From NCBI GenBank assembly GCA_019415645.1, contig DXYV01000002.1, positions 1 to 64,000 on the forward strand: a stretch of 64,000 nucleotides of DNA, in the 5' to 3' direction. The notes beneath the pieces are model-generated. The model was not told the DNA's origin. It did not search any database and was given only the letters and a program-made list of their open reading frames with translations. The DNA is from Clostridiales bacterium (GTDB taxonomy: Bacteria; Bacillota; Clostridia; Oscillospirales; Oscillospiraceae). Shown here piece after piece: positions 44,365-52,415 of the stretch (position 1 is the stretch's first letter; each line of letters starts with the position of its first letter). The position numbers were made by a program, and so were the translations under genes.

Positions 44365-44380
44365 GAAAGGAGACGGCACA

Positions 44381-45169
44381 ATGCCAGTACCTCTGACGGA
44401 GGAAGAAAAGTCCCTCCCCTATGTGAAGTATTTTTGGCAGGATTTGGCCCCCATCCCCCAGGAGAAGCTGGACATCTGGCGCGGCCCCATGGCCGATCCG
44501 GCCCTGGCCACGCCGGTAGAGCGGCGCAACGAGTTCCTGGAGGAGGGCAAGGTGGCGCTGGAGGTGGGCTTCACCGTCGCACCCAACGGCACCGGCTTTG
44601 TGGCCAACCGTACCTTTTTCCCCGGCGTGACGCCGGAGATGTTCTACTGGTGGTTCGGCTGGCACTGCGTGGGGCCTGACCTGCGCTACAAGCTCTGGGA
44701 CAAAGAGGACCACTATCAGGCCAGGGCCGTGGAGGCCGACTATGTCCGGGACACCAAGGTGCCCTGGAGCGAAAAGACCTGGGGCGTGACCCATGACATC
44801 ATCGAGGACATCGGCCTGGGGGCGGAACGGCTCCTGCTGGGCTTCTGCAAGCCCTCCGACCTGGGCTATGACATGAGCAAGGTGGGCACGCCTGCCTGCG
44901 CGGCCATGGTGTGTGCCGTGGGCAAGAGCAGTTCCCCCGCCCTGATGACCCATAAGGTCGTGGAGACGGAGGGCGGCGTGTGGCTCAAATCCCATTTCTG
45001 GATGGGCTACGGCCGGAACGACGCCGGCGAGCTGGTCAAGCTGGTGCCCGACGGACAGGCGGTGCCCGAAGCGGCGCCCCGGGCGCTGTTCGGCCATTGC
45101 ATCAAAGAGTTTTCCAATCTGGCCGCCATTCTGCCCTCCCTCTACGCCGAGGAGAGGGACCATCTGTAA
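44381..45169 (+). CDS. PhlG/phloretin-hydrolase-like zinc hydrolase
   Basis: 262 residues from ATG 44381 (AAAGGAG upstream). PGVTPEMFYWWFGWHCVG (81-98), RYKLWDKEDH (102-111) and the later THKV and FGHCIKEF are family features. His111 and Glu142 keep the 31-residue spacing of the zinc ligands His129/Glu160 of Pseudomonas PhlG, and His191 and His239 are candidates for the other two. Known members split 2,4-diacetylphloroglucinol (PhlG) or phloretin (Phy of Eubacterium ramulus) by retro-Claisen-type C-C hydrolysis. Substrate inferred to be a polyphenol or acyl-phenol, unproved. Confidence 0.85.
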   Translation: MPVPLTEEEKSLPYVKYFWQDLAPIPQEKLDIWRGPMADPALATPVERRNEFLEEGKVALEVGFTVAPNGTGFVANRTFFPGVTPEMFYWWFGWHCVGPDLRYKLWDKEDHYQARAVEADYVRDTKVPWSEKTWGVTHDIIEDIGLGAERLLLGFCKPSDLGYDMSKVGTPACAAMVCAVGKSSSPALMTHKVVETEGGVWLKSHFWMGYGRNDAGELVKLVPDGQAVPEAAPRALFGHCIKEFSNLAAILPSLYAEERDHL

Positions 45170-45181
45170 GGAGGAGGACCC

Positions 45182-45907
45182 ATGGAGCAACATACATTGG
45201 AACAGCTGGTCCTGCGTCAGCAGGCCTACATCGACCTGGCCAACCTCATGGGCCGGTATCAGTATCTGCACACCGGCGGCCAGATGAATGTGATCGGCCG
45301 GGAGCTCTTTGCCTATGAGCTGCCCGATGCCCGGTGTGAATACGGCCCCCTGGGCGTGTTCGGACCGGAAAAATCCCTGGCCTTTTTCGACGCCATGACC
45401 GCCGCCTTTACGGAAGGACAGGGCCACTGCACCCCCGGTCTGCTGGAGCTGCACCAGATCACCACCCCGGTGATCCAGGTGGCGGGGGACCTCAAGACCG
45501 CCAAGGGTATGTGGATGTCCACCGGCGCGATTCTCATGCTCCACGACGCGGACAGCGAGACCGGCCGCTCCTTTACCTGGGACTCTGGCAAGTACGCGGT
45601 GGACTTCATCAACCTGAACGGCGTGTGGAAGATCTGGCACCTGCATGTGTGCGATCTGTGGCGGACCGACTTCGAGCACGATCCGGTGGCCAACGCCGGA
45701 ACGCTGGACCCGGGCACCACCCAGGCCATGATCGACGACTGGAACCGCCGGGCGGCGGCCGGGGAGGACGTGCGCCCCCACGGGATGCCGGTCATTCCCG
45801 ACGGGCCTACCACCTTCCACTACGCCTATGCCGCGGACTCCATCGCGCCCCAGCAGCCCCGGCCGCCGGAGCCCTATGAGACCTTCGCGGACACCTTTTC
45901 TTATTAA
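45182..45907 (+). CDS. NTF2/SnoaL-like protein, paralogue 1 of 4
   Basis: 241 residues from ATG 45182 (AAGGAGGAG upstream). N-terminal SnoaL-like helices (LANLMGRYQYLHTG), VIQVAGDLKTAKGMWMSTG, the shared WKIWHLHV motif and the ending PYETFADTFSY. The fold is used by dehydratases, isomerases and hydrolases such as the bile-acid 7-alpha-dehydratase BaiE, with a cone-shaped pocket. First of four tandem copies that differ at many positions but keep the same segments. Catalytic role unknown; likely acts on a cyclic substrate downstream of the OYE and PhlG-like enzymes. Confidence 0.85.
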   Translation: MEQHTLEQLVLRQQAYIDLANLMGRYQYLHTGGQMNVIGRELFAYELPDARCEYGPLGVFGPEKSLAFFDAMTAAFTEGQGHCTPGLLELHQITTPVIQVAGDLKTAKGMWMSTGAILMLHDADSETGRSFTWDSGKYAVDFINLNGVWKIWHLHVCDLWRTDFEHDPVANAGTLDPGTTQAMIDDWNRRAAAGEDVRPHGMPVIPDGPTTFHYAYAADSIAPQQPRPPEPYETFADTFSY

Positions 45908-45975
45908 GCAGCGACCGACCGCCGCGGTCCCCAGAGGCCGCGGCGCTGGATGCAATATTTGAAAGGAGAGACCCT

Positions 45976-46707
45976 ATGTACACCACAGAACAGCTGGTGA
46001 CGCGCTGGGAGGACCAGCGTGCCATCAAGAACCTGATGGGAAAGTACGCTAACTGCGTCATCCTCAACCGGGAACAGGACATCTACGGATTGTTCTGGTC
46101 CGGACGCGAGGATGTCTCCCTCATGTTCAACGACGGCGCCTATGTGGGCGCCCAGGCGGTTTCCGCCTATTATCAGGCCTGCCATGACCGCAACGCCCTG
46201 GTGGCCAAGCTCATGCAGAAGCGCTTCCCCGAGGTCCTCGGCGGACAGAGCGACGAGGAGATCTACGGCGTGGGCCCCTTCAAGGTCAAGCCCATGGCCT
46301 GCCCCGTGATCGAGGTGGCGGGGGACGGCGCCACGGCCAAGGGCCTGTGGTACTGCCAGGGCGCCTACAACGACGTGGAGACCAGCGGCCCTGTGGCCCA
46401 CTGGACCTGGGGCTATTTCGCCGCCGACTTCGTCAAGGAGGACGGCGCGTGGAAGCTGTGGCACCTGCAGTACCTCAACGACGTGGACTGCATCTGCGGC
46501 CAGAGCTGGGCGGGCGAGCAGAAGCCTTACCCCGACCTGCCGGAGTTCGCGCCCCTGGCCGACTTTGCCTATCCGGAGTACACGGTGAAGAAGCAGTTCC
46601 GCGCCCTGTATTCTGCCGACCGGCCGGTCACCCTCTGCCCGGAGATTCCCCAGCCCTATGACACCTTCGCCGACACCTTCAGCTACGGCGTGGGAAAGGA
46701 GGCGTAA
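45976..46707 (+). CDS. NTF2/SnoaL-like protein, paralogue 2 of 4
   Basis: 243 residues from ATG 45976 (AAAGGAGAG upstream), after a 68-base gap, the longest in the operon. NLMGKYANCVILNREQDIYG, VIEVAGDGATAKGLWYCQGA, WKLWHLQYLND and the ending PYDTFADTFSYG match paralogues 1 and 3. SnoaL-like fold predicted. Function as for paralogue 1, unknown in detail; it could form hetero-oligomers with the adjacent copies. Confidence 0.85.
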   Translation: MYTTEQLVTRWEDQRAIKNLMGKYANCVILNREQDIYGLFWSGREDVSLMFNDGAYVGAQAVSAYYQACHDRNALVAKLMQKRFPEVLGGQSDEEIYGVGPFKVKPMACPVIEVAGDGATAKGLWYCQGAYNDVETSGPVAHWTWGYFAADFVKEDGAWKLWHLQYLNDVDCICGQSWAGEQKPYPDLPEFAPLADFAYPEYTVKKQFRALYSADRPVTLCPEIPQPYDTFADTFSYGVGKEA

Positions 46708-46710
46708 ACC

Positions 46711-47403
46711 ATGAACAAGCGTACCTATACCGATGAGGAACTGATCCGCCGCGTCTGGGACGTGGAGGAAATCAAGAAGCTGGCCAACAAGCGGGTGTAC
46801 TACCAGGCCAACGAGTGGCGGGAAAAGGAGCTCGGCGAACTGTGGACGGCGGAGCACGCCGATACCGCCTCCTTCGGCGGCAACACCGGCTTCTATGTGG
46901 GTCTGGATTCCATCCGCAAGTGGTATGTGGCCGGGACCAAGAGCACCGGCTGTCTGACCAGCCACCCCATTTCCACCGGCCTAGTGGAGCTGGCGGGGGA
47001 TGGAAAGACCGCCAAGGGCCTGTGGTACTGCATCGGCCAGGAGACCGTGCCCGGCAAGGCCATGTGGGTCACCGGAAAGGTGGCCATGGACTTTGTCAAG
47101 GAGGGCGACGCCTGGAAGATCTGGCATGTGGTCGAAGCCAACGACCTGTCCGGAGAGGCGGGCGAAAATTATGCCAAGGGCGAGCCCTACTGGGACCCCG
47201 CCACCGACCCCATTGCCCAAGCCTTCGGCACGCCCGACGTGGCGGTGAACACCCACGACCCCAACTTCAACTGGTGGGACGATTATCCCTCCATGCCCAA
47301 GCCCTATGACAGCTGGAGCGACGCCATCAGCTATGGACCTGAGGGCTTCCAGCCCCCGCACAACAAGGGCTTCAACGTCAAGGAAGGGAGGAATTATAAA
47401 TGA
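46711..47403 (+). CDS. NTF2/SnoaL-like protein, paralogue 3 of 4
   Basis: 230 residues from ATG 46711, 3 bases after paralogue 2. LANKRVYYQANEWREKEL, LVELAGDGKTAKGLWYCIGQ, WKIWHVVEAND and PYDSWSDAISYGPEGF are counterparts of the segments in the other copies. Overlaps paralogue 4 by ATGA. Predicted NTF2-like dehydratase, isomerase or ligand-binding subunit. Confidence 0.85.
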   Translation: MNKRTYTDEELIRRVWDVEEIKKLANKRVYYQANEWREKELGELWTAEHADTASFGGNTGFYVGLDSIRKWYVAGTKSTGCLTSHPISTGLVELAGDGKTAKGLWYCIGQETVPGKAMWVTGKVAMDFVKEGDAWKIWHVVEANDLSGEAGENYAKGEPYWDPATDPIAQAFGTPDVAVNTHDPNFNWWDDYPSMPKPYDSWSDAISYGPEGFQPPHNKGFNVKEGRNYK

Positions 47404-48140
47404 GCGAGCTGTCGCTGCATCAGCGCATCCTGAACGCCGCCGCCAGCCAGGAGGTGGAGAACGTCAAGGCCCGCCATACCTATTACCATGGCCGGGCTGA
47501 CGCTACCGGCGAGTGGGACAACATCTGGTCCAGGTCCAAGGACTGCTCCTGGGCCCATGCCTTCGGCCGTATGCGCGGCTTTGACCAAGTCTGGTACGGC
47601 TCCGTGACCCAGTACGACAAGATGGCCATGGAGAACTGGCTGGAGATGTTTGAAAAATATCCCGAGATCGGCGGCAAGGACCCCCGTCCCCTGATGGAGG
47701 CCTCCGTCCACACCCTGGTCACCGACGTCATTGAGGTGGCGGCCGATGGCAAATCCGCCAGGGGCTCCTTTATCACCCCCGGCGTCATCCACTCCCGCCT
47801 GACCCCCGAGGGTGAGAAGTACTGCAACGTCCTCTGGGAGCGCTACGGCTCTGACTTCGTGTGCGAGGACGGGGAATGGAAGTACCTCCATGAGCACGTC
47901 TGTCCCGACATTCCGGGCAAGCTGGACATGGGCAACTGGGCCCACGACGAGTATGCCCGCATTACCTCTCCCAATCCCGGCGAGGCCATGCAGCCCACCT
48001 TGGGCGCTCCCCCGCCGGTCACCGATCCCGGCCCCATGCACATGCCTTATTCTGTGCTCAAGGCCCCCCAGAACACGGTGCCCTGGCCCGAGCCCTACGA
48101 GACCATGGACAACGACAACACCTATACCCCCTTCGTGTAA
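47400..48140 (+). CDS. NTF2/SnoaL-like protein, paralogue 4 of 4
   Basis: 246 residues from ATG 47400. The N-terminal part (VKARHTYYHGRADATGEWDN) is the most divergent of the four; VIEVAADGKSARGSFITPG and WKYLHEHVCPDIPG still mark it as a paralogue, while the C-terminal motif has changed to PYETMDNDNTYTPF. Last gene of the operon, followed by its terminator. Function unknown. Confidence 0.82.
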   Translation: MSELSLHQRILNAAASQEVENVKARHTYYHGRADATGEWDNIWSRSKDCSWAHAFGRMRGFDQVWYGSVTQYDKMAMENWLEMFEKYPEIGGKDPRPLMEASVHTLVTDVIEVAADGKSARGSFITPGVIHSRLTPEGEKYCNVLWERYGSDFVCEDGEWKYLHEHVCPDIPGKLDMGNWAHDEYARITSPNPGEAMQPTLGAPPPVTDPGPMHMPYSVLKAPQNTVPWPEPYETMDNDNTYTPFV

Positions 48141-48150
48141 GAAGCGCAGA

Positions 48151-48460
48151 AAAGGCCCCGTCCGCCGGACGGGGCCTTGGCGTGTCAGCAGAGCCGACAC
48201 GCCTCTCAAACATGCTTACATGTTTGAGAGGGAATGCAGCCCGTTGCGCGCACGCCCCTCCGGGGCGCACACTTGCGGGCAGAGAAGTGTTTTTCCCGAC
48301 GTACACGCCGCCGGGAAAAAACGGGCTTGACCTGATTTCGCCGCTTGCGCGCGGCGAAACTCTGCCGAGGGCTTTTTCCTGCGGGAAGCCATAGATCCTG
48401 TTGCACAGACCTGCCCTTGCCTGGCCGTCTGTGGCCCCGTCCGCCGGACGGGGCCTTTTT
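48151..48460. repeat. Duplicated terminator flanking a hairpin string (site D)
   Basis: The operon terminator GGCCCCGTCCGCCGGACGG plus GGCC (48154-48176) recurs exactly at 48433-48455, offset 279 bp; the distal copy has the better T-run. Between lie GGCGTGTC/GACACGCC (48179-48203), CTCTCAAACATG/CATGTTTGAGAG (48203-48230), CGCCCC/GGGGCG and TTTCGCCGC/GCGGCGAAA. This explains the whole 385-bp gene-free stretch 48141-48525. Same layout as sites A-C: a 3'-end segment, hairpins, the segment again. Confidence 0.82.
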
Positions 48461-48525
48461 GCGGCTTGCGCCGGATGGCAGTCTGTGGTAGGATAGAGCA
48501 AATCCATAGGACGGAGCGACTGCAC

Positions 48526-49563
48526 ATGAACAGACGAGTGGGCGCGCTGTGCCTGGCCCTGTGCCTGCTGCTCGGGGCGGGGTGCGCGGCATCCCCGGAA
48601 GATACCAATTCGGAATATTCCGAGTATTTGATGGCGATGGACACCCTGATGACCCTGACAGCCTACGGGCCCCAGGCAGAGGAAGGTGTGACGCAGGCCA
48701 GGACGGTCATTACGGCGCTGGAGGGCCTGCTGTCGGTGACCGATGAGGACAGCGAGGTGTGGGCCATCAACCACAGCGGCGGCGCATCGGTATCCGTCCA
48801 GGCGGACACGGCGGCCCTGCTGGACCTGTCCCTGGACCTGGCCCAGAAGACCGGCGGCGCCCTGGACCCTACCATTTATCCGGTGCTGCGGGCCTGGGGC
48901 TTTACCACCGACCAGAAGCGGGTGCCTGGCGCGGGAGAACTGGCCGGCCTGCTGGAGCGGGTGGATTACACCGCAGTGGAGTGGGACGGGGAGACCGTCG
49001 CGCTACCCGACGGTATGGAGCTGGATTTCGGCAGCGTGGCCAAGGGCTATGCCGGCCAGAAGGCCGCTGAAGCTCTGCGTGCGGCGGGGGTGACCTCCGC
49101 CCTGCTGGACCTGGGCGGCAACATCCAGACCGTGGGCAGCCATGACGGCCAGCCCTGGCGAATCGGAATCACCGACCCGGAGGACTCCCAGAGTTACCTG
49201 GGGGTGGTGACAGTGGAGGACGAGGCGGTGGTGACCTCAGGCGGCTATCAGCGCTATTTTGAGGAGAATGGCGTGCGTTATTGGCATATTTTGGACCCCG
49301 CCACCGGTCAGCCGGCCCGAAGCGGATTGAGCTCCGTTACCATCATCGGGTCCGATGGCGGGCTGTGTGACGGGCTTTCCACGGCTCTGTTCGTCCTGGG
49401 CCTGGAGGGCGCGGCCGACTACTGGCGGCAATGGGGCGGCTTTGAGGCTGTGCTGATTACGGATGAGGGTCAGGTGTGGATCACCGAGGGACTGGAGGAC
49501 CGCTTTGCCCTGACCGGGACCTATGCGGAGGGCACAGTCGAGGTCCTGCGGCAGGGAGACTAA
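48526..49563 (+). CDS. apbE: FAD:protein FMN transferase (lipoprotein)
   Basis: 345 residues from ATG 48526. Lipoprotein signal MNRRVGALCLALCLLLGAGC, then the ApbE domain with AMDTLMTLTAYG, DFGSVAKGYAGQKAAEAL, LDLGGNIQTVG and HILDPATGQPA. Attaches FMN covalently to threonine or serine of extracytoplasmic flavoproteins. No FMN-bind or RnfG-type target is in the window, so its client is elsewhere. Ends before a strong terminator convergent with the permease gene. Confidence 0.95.
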   Translation: MNRRVGALCLALCLLLGAGCAASPEDTNSEYSEYLMAMDTLMTLTAYGPQAEEGVTQARTVITALEGLLSVTDEDSEVWAINHSGGASVSVQADTAALLDLSLDLAQKTGGALDPTIYPVLRAWGFTTDQKRVPGAGELAGLLERVDYTAVEWDGETVALPDGMELDFGSVAKGYAGQKAAEALRAAGVTSALLDLGGNIQTVGSHDGQPWRIGITDPEDSQSYLGVVTVEDEAVVTSGGYQRYFEENGVRYWHILDPATGQPARSGLSSVTIIGSDGGLCDGLSTALFVLGLEGAADYWRQWGGFEAVLITDEGQVWITEGLEDRFALTGTYAEGTVEVLRQGD

Positions 49564-49660
49564 ATCGGGGGTCAGAAGGACACGTTTTGAAACGACGATG
49601 CCTTGCGGCCTAAAGTGGAAGATGCTGCACAGACAGAGCAGAAAAGCCAAGGCATAAAAA

Positions 49661-49694
49661 CGGACGGCGCAACGCGACTGCGTTGCGCCGTCCG
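49661..49694. terminator. Terminator between apbE and the permease gene
   Basis: 15-bp perfect stem CGGACGGCGCAACGC, loop GACT, then CCTTTT on the plus strand and AAAA-flanked on the minus strand; works for both convergent genes. Confidence 0.85.
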
Positions 49695-49727
49695 CCTTTT
49701 GAAAGACAGTGCGCGGATAAGCCGCCA

Positions 49728-51077
49728 TCAGGGCAGCATGGGGAATACGGAGTACAGCACAGCCACGATTATGTTGCCCAGGAAGGTAAACAGCACGGTG
49801 GTCATGGCGATGGGCGGATAGCCCTCCTTGTACTTGATGCCGGTAATGCTCATCATGGCCACGATAGCGCCGGCGAAGGGCAGGGAGTCCAGCACGGTGG
49901 TGGACAGCAGCAGGATACGGAAGGCGGCGTCCGGGTCCACGCCCAGCACCGGGATAAAGGTGTTGGCGGCGGCCACAGCGGCGATCAGCATACCGGCCGC
50001 GGAAGCGGCGGCGCCCAGCAGCAGGATGGCCATGAGGGACAGGGCCAGCAGAGCGGGGCCGGGCATGTTGATGAAAGTGTTCTGGATGATCTCGAAGGAA
50101 GGGGCGGCTTCGATGGCGTAGCCCAGCGTGTAGTTGAGCAGGATGATGGCGGGGATGCCGGCGATGGTCACGCCGTCGTTCATGCTGTTGACCACGGTCA
50201 TGACGCGGCTGGTGCCGTTGGTCTTGGGAATATACACGCCGTAGCAGAGGATCCCTACCACACAGCCCACAGCCATGGACAGCCAGGCGGTGGTGCTGAA
50301 GAAGAGGTTATAGGTCACGGGGATGACCACCAGGGGGATGATGGTCAGAATGACGGGAGGCAGGTGGCTCTCGTCGGTGGCGGGGGGCTCCAGGGGGCCG
50401 TACTCAAACTTCATGCCGCCGGCCACGTCCTTCTTCATCATCTTGTTGATGTAGAAGAAGGAGGTGATGAACACGAACACGATGAAGAGGAAGCCGCCCA
50501 CCCAGCCGGACCAGGAGCTGACGGTCTTCGCACCCAGGATACCCTGGGCCATGATATTGGGGGCGGCCAGGGAGCCGGGCATGACATTGCCCAGGGTGGA
50601 GCCCAGCACCAGCATCACGGGCATATACTTGCGGGGGATGTCCGCCTCCACCATGATTCCGGTGGCAATGCCGATCATGGTGAACAGGGAGGCGAAGGGA
50701 TCCACACCCACGTAGTTGAAGATGACGTTCATGATGATGACGCAGGTGAAGCCGATCATCCGCTTGGCCTGGGCGGTGGCGTTCCTGCCCAGCAGGTTCA
50801 GCAGGAAGCGGGACAGCGAATGGGCCGCGCCGGAGTCAATGAACATTTTGCCGAAAATGGCGCCAAACAGGTACAGGGGCAGCAGGGTGGCCGCCTGGGT
50901 ACCTACGGCGGGCATGATGGTCTCGTTGAAGGTCTGCATGATGGGCATGCTGTTGGTCACCAGCACGATCAGGCAGGCGACCATCACAACGTAGGCCAGA
51001 TGGAATCCTTTGTAGGTGAAGAAGATGACCACAAAGAACGCTACAAAGATTCCAAGCAATCCAATGATATCAGACAT
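49728..51077 (-). CDS. GntP-family-type organic anion permease
   Basis: 449 residues starting MSDIIGLLGIFVAFFVVIFF, with about 12 hydrophobic segments and the two-half pattern of gluconate/citrate-type transporters (FGAIFGKMFIDSGAAHSLSR; LLLGAAASAAGMLIAAVAAA). Probably a proton-coupled importer of an organic acid. AAAGGAG lies upstream at a slightly long distance. Divergent from the LysR gene at 51362; that pairing suggests the regulator controls its expression. An aromatic or acidic breakdown product of the nearby operon is a possible substrate, by context only. Confidence 0.85.
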   Translation of the reverse strand: MSDIIGLLGIFVAFFVVIFFTYKGFHLAYVVMVACLIVLVTNSMPIMQTFNETIMPAVGTQAATLLPLYLFGAIFGKMFIDSGAAHSLSRFLLNLLGRNATAQAKRMIGFTCVIIMNVIFNYVGVDPFASLFTMIGIATGIMVEADIPRKYMPVMLVLGSTLGNVMPGSLAAPNIMAQGILGAKTVSSWSGWVGGFLFIVFVFITSFFYINKMMKKDVAGGMKFEYGPLEPPATDESHLPPVILTIIPLVVIPVTYNLFFSTTAWLSMAVGCVVGILCYGVYIPKTNGTSRVMTVVNSMNDGVTIAGIPAIILLNYTLGYAIEAAPSFEIIQNTFINMPGPALLALSLMAILLLGAAASAAGMLIAAVAAANTFIPVLGVDPDAAFRILLLSTTVLDSLPFAGAIVAMMSITGIKYKEGYPPIAMTTVLFTFLGNIIVAVLYSVFPMLP

Positions 51078-51361
51078 GCTTTTTCTTGTTCTCCTTTCTT
51101 CTTTAACAGGTCCATTTGGACCGACAGCCAACAAACGCGCCTTTTTTCTTCCCCCAAGGACCGAACCGTACAATACGGCCCCAAGGCGCTGTGACGGTTG
51201 TAACTATATCATACAGACAGGCCTCTTGGAAAGGCTCCGTTCATTCAGAATTCGACAGCTATCATTTACAAATTAAATGACAATGTTGTAATTTCCACCA
51301 ATTAGATTTATAATAAAAAATTAGATTTTCCACCGTCCTGCGTGTGGAAGGGAGGTCCCAT

Positions 51362-52279
51362 GTGAACACAGAGCAGATCAAATATTTCCTGGAGGTGGCC
51401 GATTGTCTCCATTTTACCGCCGCCGCCGCGCGCCTCTATGTCAGCCAGCCCACACTGTCCCGACAGATCAAGGCCCTGGAGGCGGAACTGGGCGTGCCCC
51501 TCTTTATCCGCAACAACAACGCGGTGGAGTTGACAGAGGCTGGAAAACTGTTCTACGATGGGGTGGTTCCTTTGTTCCGGAGCTATTCCGAGTTGCTGGA
51601 TCAGGTGCGCCGGTTCAGCACGGGGAGGGACGGAGGCGTTCTGACCCTGGGAATTCCAGAGGAGCAGCTGATCAGCCCGGTGGTAAATCAGGCAATCGAG
51701 ATTTTTGCGGAAGATCATCCGGCGGTCCATATCCAGATCCAGCGTTGCACGGACCCGGAGATTCGTTCCGGTCTGCTCAATGGAAAGCTGGATATGGTCA
51801 ACACCATAAAGACAACTATTGACAATTCAGACGGATTGACGCGTATTGTGATCTCAGTGGAATCCGCTCTTCTGGCCGTCTCGGCGGACTGCGTTCTGCC
51901 CGAGGAGCGGCCCCTTCTGCCAAAAAACTGCCTGACACTGTTTGAGGCTTATCCGCTGCTGCTGCCTGCCGACCGCAATTTTGATCTTCCGGCTGGAGAT
52001 CCGGTAGAGCTTTGGGCGCGGCAGGCCAATCTGGGCGAGCTCCGTCCCAATGCGCGTTTGGTAAATCAGATCGGAACTATTTCCGTCTATGTGGCGGCGG
52101 GATTGGGAGCAGCGACCATCAATGAGACCCATGTGTTGACCATTGATCCACGCTGTAAAACAGCGCCCATTGCGACCAATGATATTTATAAAAAAGTGCT
52201 CACCTATAATCCGGATAACCAGAAGCCCTATTTTCAGGATTTCCTGCACATTCTGCGCCGGCTGCTGGAGCACGGATAG
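51362..52279 (+). CDS. LysR-family transcriptional regulator
   Basis: 305 residues from GTG 51362 (GGGAGG 7 bases upstream). Winged helix VNTEQIKYFLEVADCLHFT and AAARLYVSQPTLSRQIKALE, and an effector domain with LTLGIPEEQL and GLGAATINETHV. Divergent from the permease gene across an AT-rich region of about 280 bp (51078-51361) that holds no other gene and has a TATAAT element near 51311. It may also govern the upstream NTF2 operon. Confidence 0.93.
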   Translation: MNTEQIKYFLEVADCLHFTAAAARLYVSQPTLSRQIKALEAELGVPLFIRNNNAVELTEAGKLFYDGVVPLFRSYSELLDQVRRFSTGRDGGVLTLGIPEEQLISPVVNQAIEIFAEDHPAVHIQIQRCTDPEIRSGLLNGKLDMVNTIKTTIDNSDGLTRIVISVESALLAVSADCVLPEERPLLPKNCLTLFEAYPLLLPADRNFDLPAGDPVELWARQANLGELRPNARLVNQIGTISVYVAAGLGAATINETHVLTIDPRCKTAPIATNDIYKKVLTYNPDNQKPYFQDFLHILRRLLEHG

Positions 52280-52415
52280 CATTCCTTATGATGTGCTTCC
52301 CCCGAAAGGTCCCGGCTGTCCAAACTTCCGGAAAAACGACGGAGCATTTTGCTTGACGGGACAAGAGAAACCGTGCGATAATAGACGGAAACGAAACCAT
52401 GGGAGGCCTGGACGC

